Positions 10,908 through 25,012 of a DNA stretch of 64,000 nt are shown here, one piece after another. The position numbers were made by a program, and so were the translations under genes. How positions within the stretch are numbered: the first letter of the stretch is position 1; every line of letters begins with the position of its first letter. Below the pieces are notes generated by a model. That model was not told where the DNA came from. It was given only the letters and a program-made list of their open reading frames with translations, and searched no databases. The DNA is from Acidobacteriaceae bacterium. Lineage in GTDB: Bacteria > Acidobacteriota > Terriglobia > Bryobacterales > Bryobacteraceae. The DNA lies in contig JADCJL010000108.1 of assembly GCA_020247055.1 (NCBI GenBank), forward strand, positions 54,631 through 118,630. Direction: 5' to 3'.

Positions 10908-11966
10908 CGTCCGGTAGAGGTTGTGGACGAAGGCGGCGTTGTCGTGCTGCACATAGTGCATCGGCGCGCCCATGCGGGAGAAGCTCTTGCAGAAACGCAG
11001 GTAGTAGGCCGGGTTCGTCTTCGGCGGCTCCCCCTGGGTCCAATCCCAGCCGCCGCCGTCCTGCAGGTCGACGACGTAGATCTCATGGCCGGTAACGATG
11101 GCGCGGCCGGCGCCGAGGCGCAGATTGTTCACGTTACTGAGCGTCTTCTCAAACACCTGCGGGGCCATGATGGCCGAGCCGATCGAGAGCACGACCCCGC
11201 CGTCGAGGCCGGCCACCGAGTCGCCCAGCAGCCGGAAGTCGAGACCCGCCCCGCGGCCGATGACCGCGCCGTTGAATAGCGGGTGGTTGGCGATGATGTC
11301 ATAGCCGATGCCCGGATGGACCGTGGCGGGCACGCCGTGGCGGAAGGCATGATAGAGGATCGAGGCGGACTTCCACCGGTGGTCCACCGCATAGCGCCCG
11401 GCGGGCAGGCCGGCCGCGAGAAGGTCGGCGCGCGCGGCCGTGAGCGGGTGGCGGGGTTCTTCGCGGATCCACTGCTCCAGCTCGGCGGGGGCGGGCAGCG
11501 TGACGCCGTCTTCGGCGATGAAACGGCCGAGCGAGGCGCCGTAGCCCTCGCCGCGCAGGGCGCCGGCCAGAAGAGCGACGTGCAGGTTGCGGCCGGTTTC
11601 GTCCCAGGCGCCGAAGGTGCCCGTGGCGACGTTCTCTTCGACACTCTCGGTGGAGCGGCCCAGCCAAGCGTACTCCCAATCGTGGATAGTGCCGGCGCCG
11701 TTGGTGGCGACGTGCGTCACCCAGCCGCGGGCCATCATCCGGTCAAGCAGCAGCGCCGCGCCGTTGCGCAGCAGATGCGCGCCGTAGAAAAGCACGACAG
11801 CGGCGCCGCGCTCGCGGGCGGCGAGGATCTTTGCCGCGCAGGCGGCCACGGCCGGGGGGGCGGGCGGCGGGTCGCTGGCGGGGTCGAGGAGAATCTGTTC
11901 GACGCGGGTGAGGCTCTTGCGTTCGCTGAGCGGGAAGACGCGCAGGCGCGTCCAGTCTTGGGGCAT
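10887..11966 (-). CDS. Conserved protein of uncertain family, weak deoxyhypusine-synthase-like resemblance
   Basis: MPQDWTRLRVFPLSERKSLTRVEQIL..., VTHVATNGAGTIHDWEYAWLGRSTESVEENVATGTFG, HPGIGYDIIANHPLFNGAVIG; start ATG 11966. Confidence 0.5.
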   Translation of the reverse strand: MPQDWTRLRVFPLSERKSLTRVEQILLDPASDPPPAPPAVAACAAKILAARERGAAVVLFYGAHLLRNGAALLLDRMMARGWVTHVATNGAGTIHDWEYAWLGRSTESVEENVATGTFGAWDETGRNLHVALLAGALRGEGYGASLGRFIAEDGVTLPAPAELEQWIREEPRHPLTAARADLLAAGLPAGRYAVDHRWKSASILYHAFRHGVPATVHPGIGYDIIANHPLFNGAVIGRGAGLDFRLLGDSVAGLDGGVVLSIGSAIMAPQVFEKTLSNVNNLRLGAGRAIVTGHEIYVVDLQDGGGWDWTQGEPPKTNPAYYLRFCKSFSRMGAPMHYVQHDNAAFVHNLYRTLERLVA

Positions 11967-11991
11967 GTTTCCTTCATGATACGCTGGCGCC

Positions 11992-13065
11992 ATGCGAATT
12001 CTCCTTGCCGCCGCTCTGCTGCCGGCGCTACTCCCCGCCCAGGACGCCGCTATCCGCGCGGCCATGCAGAAGATGATCGATGCGCAGGAGGTGACGGGCG
12101 CGGTGACGGCGATTGCCACGCGGAGCGGCGTCACCCACCTGGCCGCGACGGGCGCCGTCAAGAAGAACTCGCTGTTCTGGATTGCCTCGATGACCAAGCC
12201 GGTGGTCGGCACGGCGATCCTGATGCTGCAGGAGGAGGGCAAGCTGTCGGTGGACGACCCGGTGGCGAAGCATATTCCGGCCTTCTCGAAGTATCCAAAC
12301 ATTACGCTGAAGCACCTGCTGACGCACTCCTCGGGGCTGGCCGAAGCCGCACCGGCCGAATGGGCGGCGGCGCGGAAGCTCGGCGACCTGATTCCGGCTT
12401 ACCTCGCCAAGCCGCTGCAGTTTGCGCCGGGCAGCCAGTGGAAGTACTGCCAGAGCGGCATCAATACCCTGGGCCATGTCGTCGAAGTGGCCTCCGGCGA
12501 GCCGCTCGAGAAGTTTCTGGCCGACCGGCTGTTCAAGCCGCTGGGCATGAAGAGCACGACGTTTTTCCCGACCGCCAAGCAGAAGGCCCGGCTGATTACG
12601 CCGGTCCGGCAGGACAAAGCCACCGGCAAGCTCGTACCGGCCGCGCTGCCGCCGGGCTTTGATCCCGAACCCTTCCCGGCGGCCAACGGCGGCCTGTTTT
12701 CGACCGCCACCGACTACCTGCGCTTTCAGCGCATGATCCTGAACGAGGGCACGCTCGACGGCAAGCGCTACCTGAAGCCGGAGTCCGTCCGGCAGATGAC
12801 CACCATCCAATCCGGCGACCTGAAGACGGGTTTCACGCCGGGCAACGGCTGGGGGCTGGCCTGGTGCGTGGTGCGCGAACCGCAGGGCGTCAGCAAACTA
12901 CTGAGCGCCGGCTCGCACGGCCACGGTGGCGCTTACGGGACACAGGCGTGGATTGACCCGAAGCGGGGCGTGGCGCTGCTGCTGATGGTGCAGCGGGCCG
13001 GCTTCGCCAACTCGGACGACTCGCCCGTGCGGCACGCCTTTCAGCAAGCAGCGCTTAGTCAGTAA
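11992..13065 (+). CDS. Beta-lactamase-family serine hydrolase (class C-like), secreted
   Basis: Signal peptide; SMTKPV (SxxK), YCQSG, HGGAYG motifs. Confidence 0.9.
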   Translation: MRILLAAALLPALLPAQDAAIRAAMQKMIDAQEVTGAVTAIATRSGVTHLAATGAVKKNSLFWIASMTKPVVGTAILMLQEEGKLSVDDPVAKHIPAFSKYPNITLKHLLTHSSGLAEAAPAEWAAARKLGDLIPAYLAKPLQFAPGSQWKYCQSGINTLGHVVEVASGEPLEKFLADRLFKPLGMKSTTFFPTAKQKARLITPVRQDKATGKLVPAALPPGFDPEPFPAANGGLFSTATDYLRFQRMILNEGTLDGKRYLKPESVRQMTTIQSGDLKTGFTPGNGWGLAWCVVREPQGVSKLLSAGSHGHGGAYGTQAWIDPKRGVALLLMVQRAGFANSDDSPVRHAFQQAALSQ

Positions 13066-14632
13066 GCGACATCATGTAATCGAGCATGGCGGTCATGTCG
13101 GCCGGGGAGAACTTGTAGGCCGGCATGATCGTTCCGGGCGATTTGCTTTCCGGATCGACGAAGTGCTCCTCCATCCACTTGCGGTCCCAGCGTTTGGCGA
13201 CGCCGTTGAGCGGGGGGCCGGACTTCATGCCGGCGCCGTTGATCTGGTGGCAGGCGCCGCAGTTGTTCTGCTGGTAGACCACGGCTCCACTGACGAGCGA
13301 TTGCGGCGTCCGGTGGAGGCTTTCGACGTTCTCATCGTCGAGTTTCGGCAGGAAGGTCGCGAGGCGGCGCCACTGGAGATCCTTGACGCCCTGGCCGGCC
13401 GGGCCGCTGGCCTGCTTGAAGTGCGCGACGAGCCAGTCGCGGTCGCGCAGGACGGCGATGTCGGCGAGGTTGGGTCCGGGGCGGGAGTCGCCCGGGGTGG
13501 AGGAGTGGCACTGCCAACAGGCAGCCTGCCGGAAGGTGCCGATGGCGGCCATCTCTTCGGCGGTAAAGCCCTTCCAGGAATCGCGGTGCGGGGTGGTGGA
13601 GAGGGCGGCGGCCGTCAGCGCGCCCCAGCCGATCAGCGACAGCACCAGGACGCCGATCGCGCCCGTGCGCTGGCGCAGGGCGATGGCCTTGCCGCGGTCG
13701 ATAAACGGGGTCAGGAACAGGAGCAGGACGGCGAGGCCCGGCAGCACCATGCTGCCGACGATTTCAAGCGGCCCCTCAAAGTACTTGAGGATCTGAAACA
13801 GGAACAGGAAGTACCATTCCGGGCGGGGGATGTAGGAGACGTCATTGGGGTCGGCGAGTTTCCCGAGCGGGACGCGGACGGCGACGGCGAGCACAAACAG
13901 CAGGGCGAACATGGCGAAGATGGCGACCGTATCCTTGAACACCTGCCGGGGGTAGAACTTGATGGGCGGCGCGGTTTCGACCGGGGCCGGGGCAACGCCG
14001 TGCCGGCGGACGAGATAGACGTGAAGGAACACGAGCAGGGCCGTGACCGCCGGAAGAATCAGCACGTGCGCGGCGTAGAAGCGGGCGAAGGTAACCGCGC
14101 CAATCTGCCCGTCTTCGCTGCCAAGCAGCGTCAGAATATAGGGACCCATCACCGGTGCCTTGGCCGCAATCTGCGTCGTCACGACGGTACCCCAGTAGGC
14201 GCGGTTATCCCAGGGCAGCAGATAGCCGGTGAGGCCGAAGCCAAGGGTTAACAGCAGGAGCACAACGCCGAGCATCCAGGTGGCTTCGCGGGGTTTCTTG
14301 TAGGCGCCCCACAGAAACACCTGCACCATGTGCAGAACAACGATGCAGATCATCATGCTCGCGCCCCAGTGGTGCAAGCCGCGCATCAGCCGTCCGGCGG
14401 TAAGTTCGGTGAGGATGTAGCGGAGGCTGCTGTGGGCTTCGGCGGTGGTAGGCGCGTAGTTGAGCGCCATCATGATGCCGGTGAACACCTGCACCAGAAA
14501 CATGAACAGCGCCATGCTGCCGAACACCTGATGCCAGCCGCTCGAAGCGGGAATGTCTTCGTTGAGAAAGTGAGCGATACCGGATTCCAGACCGGTCCGT
14601 TCCTCCACCCAGGCGCGTACTTTGTTGAGCAT
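13055..14632 (-). CDS. Cytochrome b/b6 fused to C-terminal c-type cytochrome region with two CXXCH motifs
   Basis: Cytochrome b HHWGASMMICIVVLHMVQVF, GYLLPWDNRAYWGTVV, subunit IV-like RPEWYFLFLFQILKYF; C-terminal CWQCH and CGACH. Confidence 0.92.
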   Translation of the reverse strand: MLNKVRAWVEERTGLESGIAHFLNEDIPASSGWHQVFGSMALFMFLVQVFTGIMMALNYAPTTAEAHSSLRYILTELTAGRLMRGLHHWGASMMICIVVLHMVQVFLWGAYKKPREATWMLGVVLLLLTLGFGLTGYLLPWDNRAYWGTVVTTQIAAKAPVMGPYILTLLGSEDGQIGAVTFARFYAAHVLILPAVTALLVFLHVYLVRRHGVAPAPVETAPPIKFYPRQVFKDTVAIFAMFALLFVLAVAVRVPLGKLADPNDVSYIPRPEWYFLFLFQILKYFEGPLEIVGSMVLPGLAVLLLFLTPFIDRGKAIALRQRTGAIGVLVLSLIGWGALTAAALSTTPHRDSWKGFTAEEMAAIGTFRQAACWQCHSSTPGDSRPGPNLADIAVLRDRDWLVAHFKQASGPAGQGVKDLQWRRLATFLPKLDDENVESLHRTPQSLVSGAVVYQQNNCGACHQINGAGMKSGPPLNGVAKRWDRKWMEEHFVDPESKSPGTIMPAYKFSPADMTAMLDYMMSLTD

Positions 14633-14635
14633 GCG

Positions 14636-15133
14636 TTATGCCTTGTCGGCCGGGCGGATCTCGCCCAGCAGGATGGTGGAGCCGTCTAACTTCACCGCAA
14701 ACCGGTCGAGCGCGCGCGGCGCGGGTCCGGATAGAACCTTACCGTCAGTGCCAAAACTTGAGGTGTGGCAGGGGCAGGCAAAGTTCTTCGCCGACCCGTC
14801 CCAACTCACGGCGCACCCCAGGTGCGTGCAAACCGGCGAGAAAGCGACCACCTGCTTATCGGCCGTCTTGACCATCCAAGCACTCGCCTTCTCTTTCACC
14901 GTCTTCCACCCATCGCGGCGTACCCGTTCAAAGATCACCTGCTCGGGCACGTTCTCTTCGAGCTTGGCCAAGTCACCGGCGGGAACCCAGTCGGCCGGGC
15001 GTTTCGCTTTCGAGCCACCGAGCAGATAACCGGCCGAAGGCAGCGCCAAGGCGGCCGTGATCAGGCCCATCAGGCCGTTAATGGAGGCGATCAGAAAGCC
15101 GCGGCGCGGCTCCTCTGGGGAAGACGACTTCAT
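14636..15133 (-). CDS. Rieske 2Fe-2S protein of the bc-type complex
   Basis: CTHLGCAVSWDGSAKNFACPCHTSSFG; N-terminal RRGFLIASINGLMGLITAAL anchor; adjacent to cytochrome b. Confidence 0.93.
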   Translation of the reverse strand: MKSSSPEEPRRGFLIASINGLMGLITAALALPSAGYLLGGSKAKRPADWVPAGDLAKLEENVPEQVIFERVRRDGWKTVKEKASAWMVKTADKQVVAFSPVCTHLGCAVSWDGSAKNFACPCHTSSFGTDGKVLSGPAPRALDRFAVKLDGSTILLGEIRPADKA

Positions 15134-15178
15134 ATGTATAGAGTATAAATCGGATTAAATTAACCGGATTAGATTATT

Positions 15179-16503
15179 TCAGGAAGGCAGCAGAGTTTTC
15201 AACTGGGTCCGGATCCGCGTCTGCTGGGCCCATAGGTTTAAATTCTCTAATGGATCGCGCCGGAGGTCAAACAGCTGGGGCTCTTTCTCGAAACCCTCGA
15301 TGAGTTTGTAGCGGCCGTCCCAGACGAGACGCCACCCTTCGAGCCCGGCGACGAGGTGCGAGCGATGGCGCCGGGTCTGGTCCGCGAGCAGGGGCCGCAG
15401 GGTGCGGCTGTCCATCGCGGCGGGAACGGGCAGGCCGGCGAAATCGAGAAACGTGGACGCCAGGTCCATCAACGTAACCAGCGCCCGGCTGTTGCCGCGA
15501 GCCCGGACGCCGGGTCCGGCGATGACGAGGGGAATGCCGAGGGAAGCCTGGTAGGGGACGTGTTTCCCCCAGCGATTGTGATCGCCGAGCATTTCGCCGT
15601 GGTCGGAGGAGAAGACGACGAGGGTGTTGTCGAGTTCGCCGCGGGCGGCGACGGCGGCCAGGATCTGGCCGATGCCCCGGTCGATGTTCTCGCACATGGC
15701 CGAGTAGTTCTGCCGCACGGCCACGTGGTGCGCGGGCGGGTCCTGGGTGTTGCGGTTCGGCTGCGGGTAGGTGCGGTCCCGCGCGGTGCGCTCCATCGAA
15801 GAGGTGATATCGAGGGGGTCGTGCGGGCCGGTGAAGTTGACGGCCAGGTGCCAGGGCTGATCGCGCGGGGCGCGCTCGAGCAGGGTGAGGGCGTTACGGG
15901 TGATGAAGTTGTCGCAGTAGAGGTCATCGGGGAGCGGGGTGGGGTAGGTGCCCTCGTGGGCTTTCCGGGCTCGCATATCCTTGACGTGCACTTCGGCCAT
16001 GCCCCGGTCGTGCAGCAGCTTCATGTAGGGATCTTTGGGCGCGGGCAGACCGCTGCGCACGGCGTCCATTTTGCCGGCGTTGTCGATGCCGTCAGAAAAG
16101 CCCCATTCACGCAGCAGACGGCGGCCGTCGAGGCCCCAGTCGAGCGTCTTTTTGTGGAGGTCGAGCTTGCCGCAGCCCATGACGTGGTAGCCGGCATCGC
16201 GCAGGAGCTGGTAGTAGGTTAGCTGGTTGAGCGGGTAATCGAACTGATTGGAGGCGACGCCGCAGCGCGTGTACTCCTTGCCGGAGGCGAGACAGGCGCG
16301 GGCCGGGGCGCACAGGGGCGAAGGGGTGATGGCGTTGAGAAAACGGACGCCCCGGGCCATCAGCTGTTCGACGTGCGGGAGGCGCACCGGAATCCCGGGC
16401 TGGCCCGGCATCCAGTCCGGCCGCCATTGATCGGGCAGAAGAAGAAGGATATTCGGCCGCCGGGGCGCGGGGGCGGCCAGACCCGCCAGCAGGCCGCGGC
16501 GGG

Positions 16504-16519
<16 letters not shown>
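15179..16519 (-). CDS. Sulfatase (formylglycine-dependent type)
   Basis: RPNILLLLPDQWRPD, CAPARACLASGKE (C-X-P-X-R), SSDHGEMLGDHNRWGK; Tat-like TRRGLLAGLAAP. Confidence 0.9.
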
Positions 16520-20685
<4,166 letters not shown>

Positions 20686-20906
20686 GAAACACCTCGGTAG
20701 GAGTTAAGTGTGAGAACAAGCCCAGCAGACGGGGAAGACTTGCCACAATGCATTGCTCCACATGATGCAACGCGGAGGCCGCCAGCGGAAGTCGAAAATT
20801 GCTATTCAGGTTATTGAAAATATCTATTGGTACTTGCCCGTTCCGACCGATAAGGTGGGTAAGGATCCAAGTCGCTCCGAATTTCCCTTTAAATTGGAGA
20901 TTATTA

Positions 20907-22025
20907 ATGAACATTTCGGCGACTCGTGCCTTCGTCGTGTCGGTATTTACGGGATTGAGCCTGTTTGGTCAGACCACGGCTCCCGCTACCACTCCTGACC
21001 CTGCCCCTGCCGCGCCGGCCCCGTGGACCGTGGGTTCCATCAAGATCACTGGCTTGATTGACGGGTACTATAGCAAGAATTTTGGCAATCCCGCATCCGG
21101 CAACAATGTTTTGCGCAACTTCGACGTGAAAGCAAACTCTCTTACGCTGAACATGACGAAGATCTCTCTGACGCATGACGCCGATCCGATCGGTTTTACG
21201 CTCGATGTCGGCTTCGGCCGCGCCTGGGACGTGTTCCATGCCACGGAGCCGTCGGGCGCCGGCATTGTTAACTATATTCCGCAGGCTTTTGTTTCTTTCA
21301 AACCGAAAAACGCCGGCGGTTTGCAGGTCGACTTCGGTAAGTTTTTCACCTCAGCCGGCGCAGAACTTACTGAGACCCACCTCGCCTGGAACTACTCCCG
21401 TGGCTATCTCTATGCCAATGGTCCGTACTACCACACCGGTCTGCGGGTAACGAAGCCCCTCACCAAGTCCTTCTCGGCCGGCGTCCAGCTCGTCAACGGC
21501 TGGAACAACGTCGAAGATAACAACACCGGTAAAACGCTCGGTTTCACCACGGCCTGGACCGGTTCGAAGATTTCCTGGTTCAACACCTACTACACCGGCC
21601 CGGAAAAGAAGGGTACCAACCAGGGCTTCCGCAACTTCTACGACACCGTCGTCAACATCACGCCTAACGACAAGACCTCCATGTACATCAACTTCGATTA
21701 CGGCGCCGACAAGCGCCTGACGAGCGGGAGCGACACCTGGGTCGCCATCGGATTTGCCACCAAGTTTCAATTGTCGAAGACGGTTGCCTTCACGCCCCGC
21801 TACGAACACTACAACGACCGCAACGGTTTCATCACCGGCCAGGCGCAGAAACTGAACACCTTTACAATGACGGGCGAGTACAAGTGGGTCCAGGGTCTGC
21901 TGAGCCGCCTAGAGTACCGCAGAGACTGGTCTGACAAGCCTTTCTACGACCGGGGCAACCAGAACGCCAGTGCTAAAGCCCAGTCTACGATTTTGCTGGG
22001 CCTGGTGGCCTTCTTCGGTCAATAG
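20907..22025 (+). CDS. Outer-membrane beta-barrel porin-like protein (BBP2-like)
   Basis: Signal peptide MNISATRAFVVSVFTGLSLFGQ; alternating aromatic/hydrophobic strands (ITGLIDGYYSKNF, DVGFGRAWDVFH, RYEHYNDRNGF). Confidence 0.75.
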   Translation: MNISATRAFVVSVFTGLSLFGQTTAPATTPDPAPAAPAPWTVGSIKITGLIDGYYSKNFGNPASGNNVLRNFDVKANSLTLNMTKISLTHDADPIGFTLDVGFGRAWDVFHATEPSGAGIVNYIPQAFVSFKPKNAGGLQVDFGKFFTSAGAELTETHLAWNYSRGYLYANGPYYHTGLRVTKPLTKSFSAGVQLVNGWNNVEDNNTGKTLGFTTAWTGSKISWFNTYYTGPEKKGTNQGFRNFYDTVVNITPNDKTSMYINFDYGADKRLTSGSDTWVAIGFATKFQLSKTVAFTPRYEHYNDRNGFITGQAQKLNTFTMTGEYKWVQGLLSRLEYRRDWSDKPFYDRGNQNASAKAQSTILLGLVAFFGQ

Positions 22026-22036
22026 TGCGGGCAGAG

Positions 22037-22076
22037 GAGACCGCCGCGTGCCATCCTCTCATGCGGCGGCGGTCTC
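22037..22076 (+). terminator. Possible hairpin after the porin gene
   Basis: 11-bp perfect arms gagaccgccgc (22037-22047) / gcggcggtctc (22066-22076); no T tract. Confidence 0.3.
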
Positions 22077-22565
22077 TGAAGCCAGGAATGGTGAACGACT
22101 GAAGCCGCTATCCAGGTGTGGGCAGAGGATACCAGCCAGCAGGCCGTCCGCCAAAGACGAAGGTTCTCTGGGTGCAAGGTAAAGTTTCGGAGAGCCTGAG
22201 CTTCCACGAGGTTGAAACGAAGAACTGGGGAAGTCATGATTCTCCAGGGAGACACTGGCACTGCAGAGACCAGGGCTCCGAATGGCCTTAGGATTTGTCC
22301 TCCGCTGCTGCGCCCAACACGATTCCACAGATCTCATCGTTCCCTGTAAACGCCTCCCCAGGCTGGCGGGAAGTGGAAACGTGATTCAAGATGATCGCTC
22401 GATCCATTCGAATACTTTCTGCGTTTTGCTCCAAGTGTTCACTGACAGAGTTGTAGATGGACGGTTTCGAGCTGTCACCCCGCCCCCCCGCGCCCGGCCG
22501 CCGGGATCGGAAGCACGCGGCGATGAGCAAGCGGGGCAGCCCGTTCTGATACAATCTGCGGCACG

Positions 22566-23795
22566 ATGAAACGCCGCTCCTTTTTTGAACACGCCCTCGC
22601 CGCCAGCGCCGTCCCCGCGCTGCAAGCCGCCCAGCCCGGCGGCCGGCCCGCGCTGAAAATCACCGACATCAAGACCATCCTCGTTGGCACGGGCGGCCGC
22701 AACACCTGCTTTGTCAAAGTGGAAACCGATCAGGGCCATACCGGGATCGGCGAAGCCTACTCCTGCGGCCCGGACGAGGCCACCGCAGCCGTTGTCGCCG
22801 ATTTCAAAAGCTGGCTGGTCGGGCAGGACCCGCGCAACATCGAGCACCTCTACAACCTGATGATGAACTTCACCCGCTTCCCCGGGGGACTCGTCGTCAA
22901 CGCCGCCATCTCCGGCATCGAACACGCCCTGTGGGACATCGCGGGCAAATCGGCCGGCCTGCCCGTCTATATGCTCCTCGGCGGCAAGGTCCGCGAGAAG
23001 ATCCGCGTCTATCAATCGGTGGGCGGCAACACCCCCGATGAGATCGCCGCCAACGCCAAGGCCCTCGTCGCCAAGTACGGTTATACCTGCCTGAAGATGC
23101 GCCCGCAGCCGCCCCGCGACAATCAGATCTCCTACAACGCCGTCACCCTCGGCGCCGCCAACCGCGTCCGCGCCGTTCGCGAGGCCGTCGGCCCCGATAT
23201 CGACATCGGCTGCGACATCCACGCCCGTTTCCTCGAAGTCAGCCGCGCCGTCCGCCTTGCCAAGGCCATTGAACCCTACCACCCCGCCTGGCTCGAAGAG
23301 CCCATCCGCCCCGAAAACGAGGACGCCATGGAGAAGCTCGCCGACCACGTCAACATTCCGCTCGCCAGCGGCGAGTGTAACTACACCCGCCACGAGTTCC
23401 GCAAGATCCTCGCCAACCAGTCGCTCGATATCATCCAGCCCGACATCTGCGTCTGCGGCGGCTTGTGGGAGATGCGCAAGATCGCCGCCATGGCCGAGGC
23501 GCACTACGTCATGGTCGCGCCGCACAACCCCATGGGGCCGCTCGCCACGGTGGTCAACGTGCACTTCGCCGCGGCCACCCCGAACTTCTTCGTCCTCGAA
23601 TACCACCCCGACGACGTCTCCCCGCGCAAGGATCTGCTCAAGGAGCCGCTCATGGTCAAGGACGGCTACATTCCGCTGCCCACCAAGCCCGGCTGGGGCG
23701 TCGAACTCAATGAAGACGCCCTTCGCCGGATGCCGCCCAAGCCGTGGCGACGCGGCTTTGACTACCGCGTCGACGGCTCGGTGGCCTATATCTAA
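22566..23795 (+). CDS. Mandelate racemase/muconate-lactonizing enolase-superfamily dehydratase, putative Tat signal
   Basis: KRRSFFEHALAASAVPAL signal; ALWDIAGKSAGLPVYMLLGG, LEEPIRPENEDAMEKLA, SGECNYTRHEFRKIL, QPDICVCGGLWEMRKIA. Confidence 0.9.
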   Translation: MKRRSFFEHALAASAVPALQAAQPGGRPALKITDIKTILVGTGGRNTCFVKVETDQGHTGIGEAYSCGPDEATAAVVADFKSWLVGQDPRNIEHLYNLMMNFTRFPGGLVVNAAISGIEHALWDIAGKSAGLPVYMLLGGKVREKIRVYQSVGGNTPDEIAANAKALVAKYGYTCLKMRPQPPRDNQISYNAVTLGAANRVRAVREAVGPDIDIGCDIHARFLEVSRAVRLAKAIEPYHPAWLEEPIRPENEDAMEKLADHVNIPLASGECNYTRHEFRKILANQSLDIIQPDICVCGGLWEMRKIAAMAEAHYVMVAPHNPMGPLATVVNVHFAAATPNFFVLEYHPDDVSPRKDLLKEPLMVKDGYIPLPTKPGWGVELNEDALRRMPPKPWRRGFDYRVDGSVAYI

Positions 23796-24194
23796 CTAGC
23801 TCTTGGCCGGCAGCCGCGTCGTCTGCCGCTGCACGAGCTGCCACTGTTTGCCGTTCTTCACCCAGACGAGCAGGACGGTCAACTCCACATTCGGGCTCGC
23901 AATCGAAGTCACGCGGGCCCGGATGGTGGCCGTCTTGCCGTAGACCTTGATCGACTCGCTGTGCACCTGGAAGTTGGGCTTGCCCTTGGCAATCGCCGCC
24001 AACGCGGTAGCCTTGTCTTCGAGGAGGGCGTTCGAGTGGCTGTACTGCAACTCGGGGGCAAACAGCTTCTCGAGGGTCGCGGTGTCGCCCGCCTTGGCCG
24101 CCTTCACAAACTCGGCGTGCGCCGCCTTCACTTCGTTTTCCGCCTGGCCGAAGCTAAGCGCGGCCAGCATAAAGAATCCTAAGATCGTTTTCAT
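23796..24194 (-). CDS. DUF4440/SnoaL-like (NTF2-fold) secreted protein
   Basis: Signal peptide; EVKAAHAEFVKAAKAGDTATLEKLFAPELQYSHSNALLEDKATALAAIAKGK. Confidence 0.75.
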   Translation of the reverse strand: MKTILGFFMLAALSFGQAENEVKAAHAEFVKAAKAGDTATLEKLFAPELQYSHSNALLEDKATALAAIAKGKPNFQVHSESIKVYGKTATIRARVTSIASPNVELTVLLVWVKNGKQWQLVQRQTTRLPAKS

Positions 24195-24208
24195 GGAACC
24201 CGATCATA

Positions 24209-24955
24209 TCAACTCTTGAGATCGTGCAGCGCCGCCGTGATGGACGGCTTGATCCATTCCGCTAGCGGCGTCCAGGGCAACCGGGGGACACCGCCATAGT
24301 AGCTGTTCTGATCCATGGCGCACTTGAGCGCCGCCACGCCGTGCCCTTCGACGAGCGCAACCAACGGCCGGATGCGCTGCTGCCAGTCGGTGCCGGCCTC
24401 GTGCTCGCGCTGCCGGAAGGCCTCCCAGATGAGTTGCACGGAGTAGGGAATGGCGTTGGCCACCGGCACGACGGCCGCACTGGCGCCGCCTTCGAAGGCC
24501 GCAAACAGGTTGGCTGAATCGTGGGTGAGAGCCACGGGCAGGATGTTCGGATGCGCCGGTGCCGGTTCGCCGTCGACTACGACCGGCACGCGCGCTCCGT
24601 CGGCCACGGCACGGTAGTACAACTGCCGGGTCTCGCCCGTGTATTCGGCCGCCGCCCGCACGAACGCAAACTGGTAGCCCAACCCGGCCGCGCGGTTGGC
24701 CAGCGCCACCGTCTCGCGCACGCTCGGTGCCGAGGCGGCCGCCCCCAACAGCTTGCCCGGCTTAGCGCTCGCCGCTACCCACTCCCACACCTGCGCCTTC
24801 TCTTCAGCGGTCAACACCGCCTCGCCGGCCACGTAGCCGGCCAGCGCGATCGCGTTCAGCCGCTCCACGTTACTCTTCAGCTTGGCTTTGTAGACATCGC
24901 CGCGATGATCGAACGGCGTAGAGACCGGAACGAGAATGCCCTGAAGTTTCAGCAT
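24209..24955 (-). CDS. Dihydrodipicolinate synthase/N-acetylneuraminate lyase family protein
   Basis: LQGILVPVSTPFDHRGDVYKAKLKSNVERLNAIALAGYVAGEA; start at internal MLKLQG. Confidence 0.8.
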   Translation of the reverse strand: MLKLQGILVPVSTPFDHRGDVYKAKLKSNVERLNAIALAGYVAGEAVLTAEEKAQVWEWVAASAKPGKLLGAAASAPSVRETVALANRAAGLGYQFAFVRAAAEYTGETRQLYYRAVADGARVPVVVDGEPAPAHPNILPVALTHDSANLFAAFEGGASAAVVPVANAIPYSVQLIWEAFRQREHEAGTDWQQRIRPLVALVEGHGVAALKCAMDQNSYYGGVPRLPWTPLAEWIKPSITAALHDLKS

Positions 24956-24967
24956 ATAGAAACACGA

Positions 24968-25004
24968 AGGGCGCGGCGCCCCCAACTCCGGTGCGCCGCG
25001 CCCT
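24968..25004 (-). terminator. Putative terminator downstream of atpE
   Basis: 12-bp inverted repeat agggcgcggcgc (24968-24979) / gcgccgcgccct (24993-25004), 13-nt loop, immediately after the atpE stop. Confidence 0.45.
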
Positions 25005-25012
25005 GAAAGAAA

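Noticed and set aside
20825-20850. TGGTACTTGCCCGTTCC as a sigma-54 promoter upstream of the porin
   Set aside because: The -24-like TGGTAC is present, but the -12 GC element is not at the correct spacing.
22026-22565. Small ORFs between the porin and the enolase-family gene
   Set aside because: No family motifs, competing frames on both strands and weak starts; treated as non-coding.
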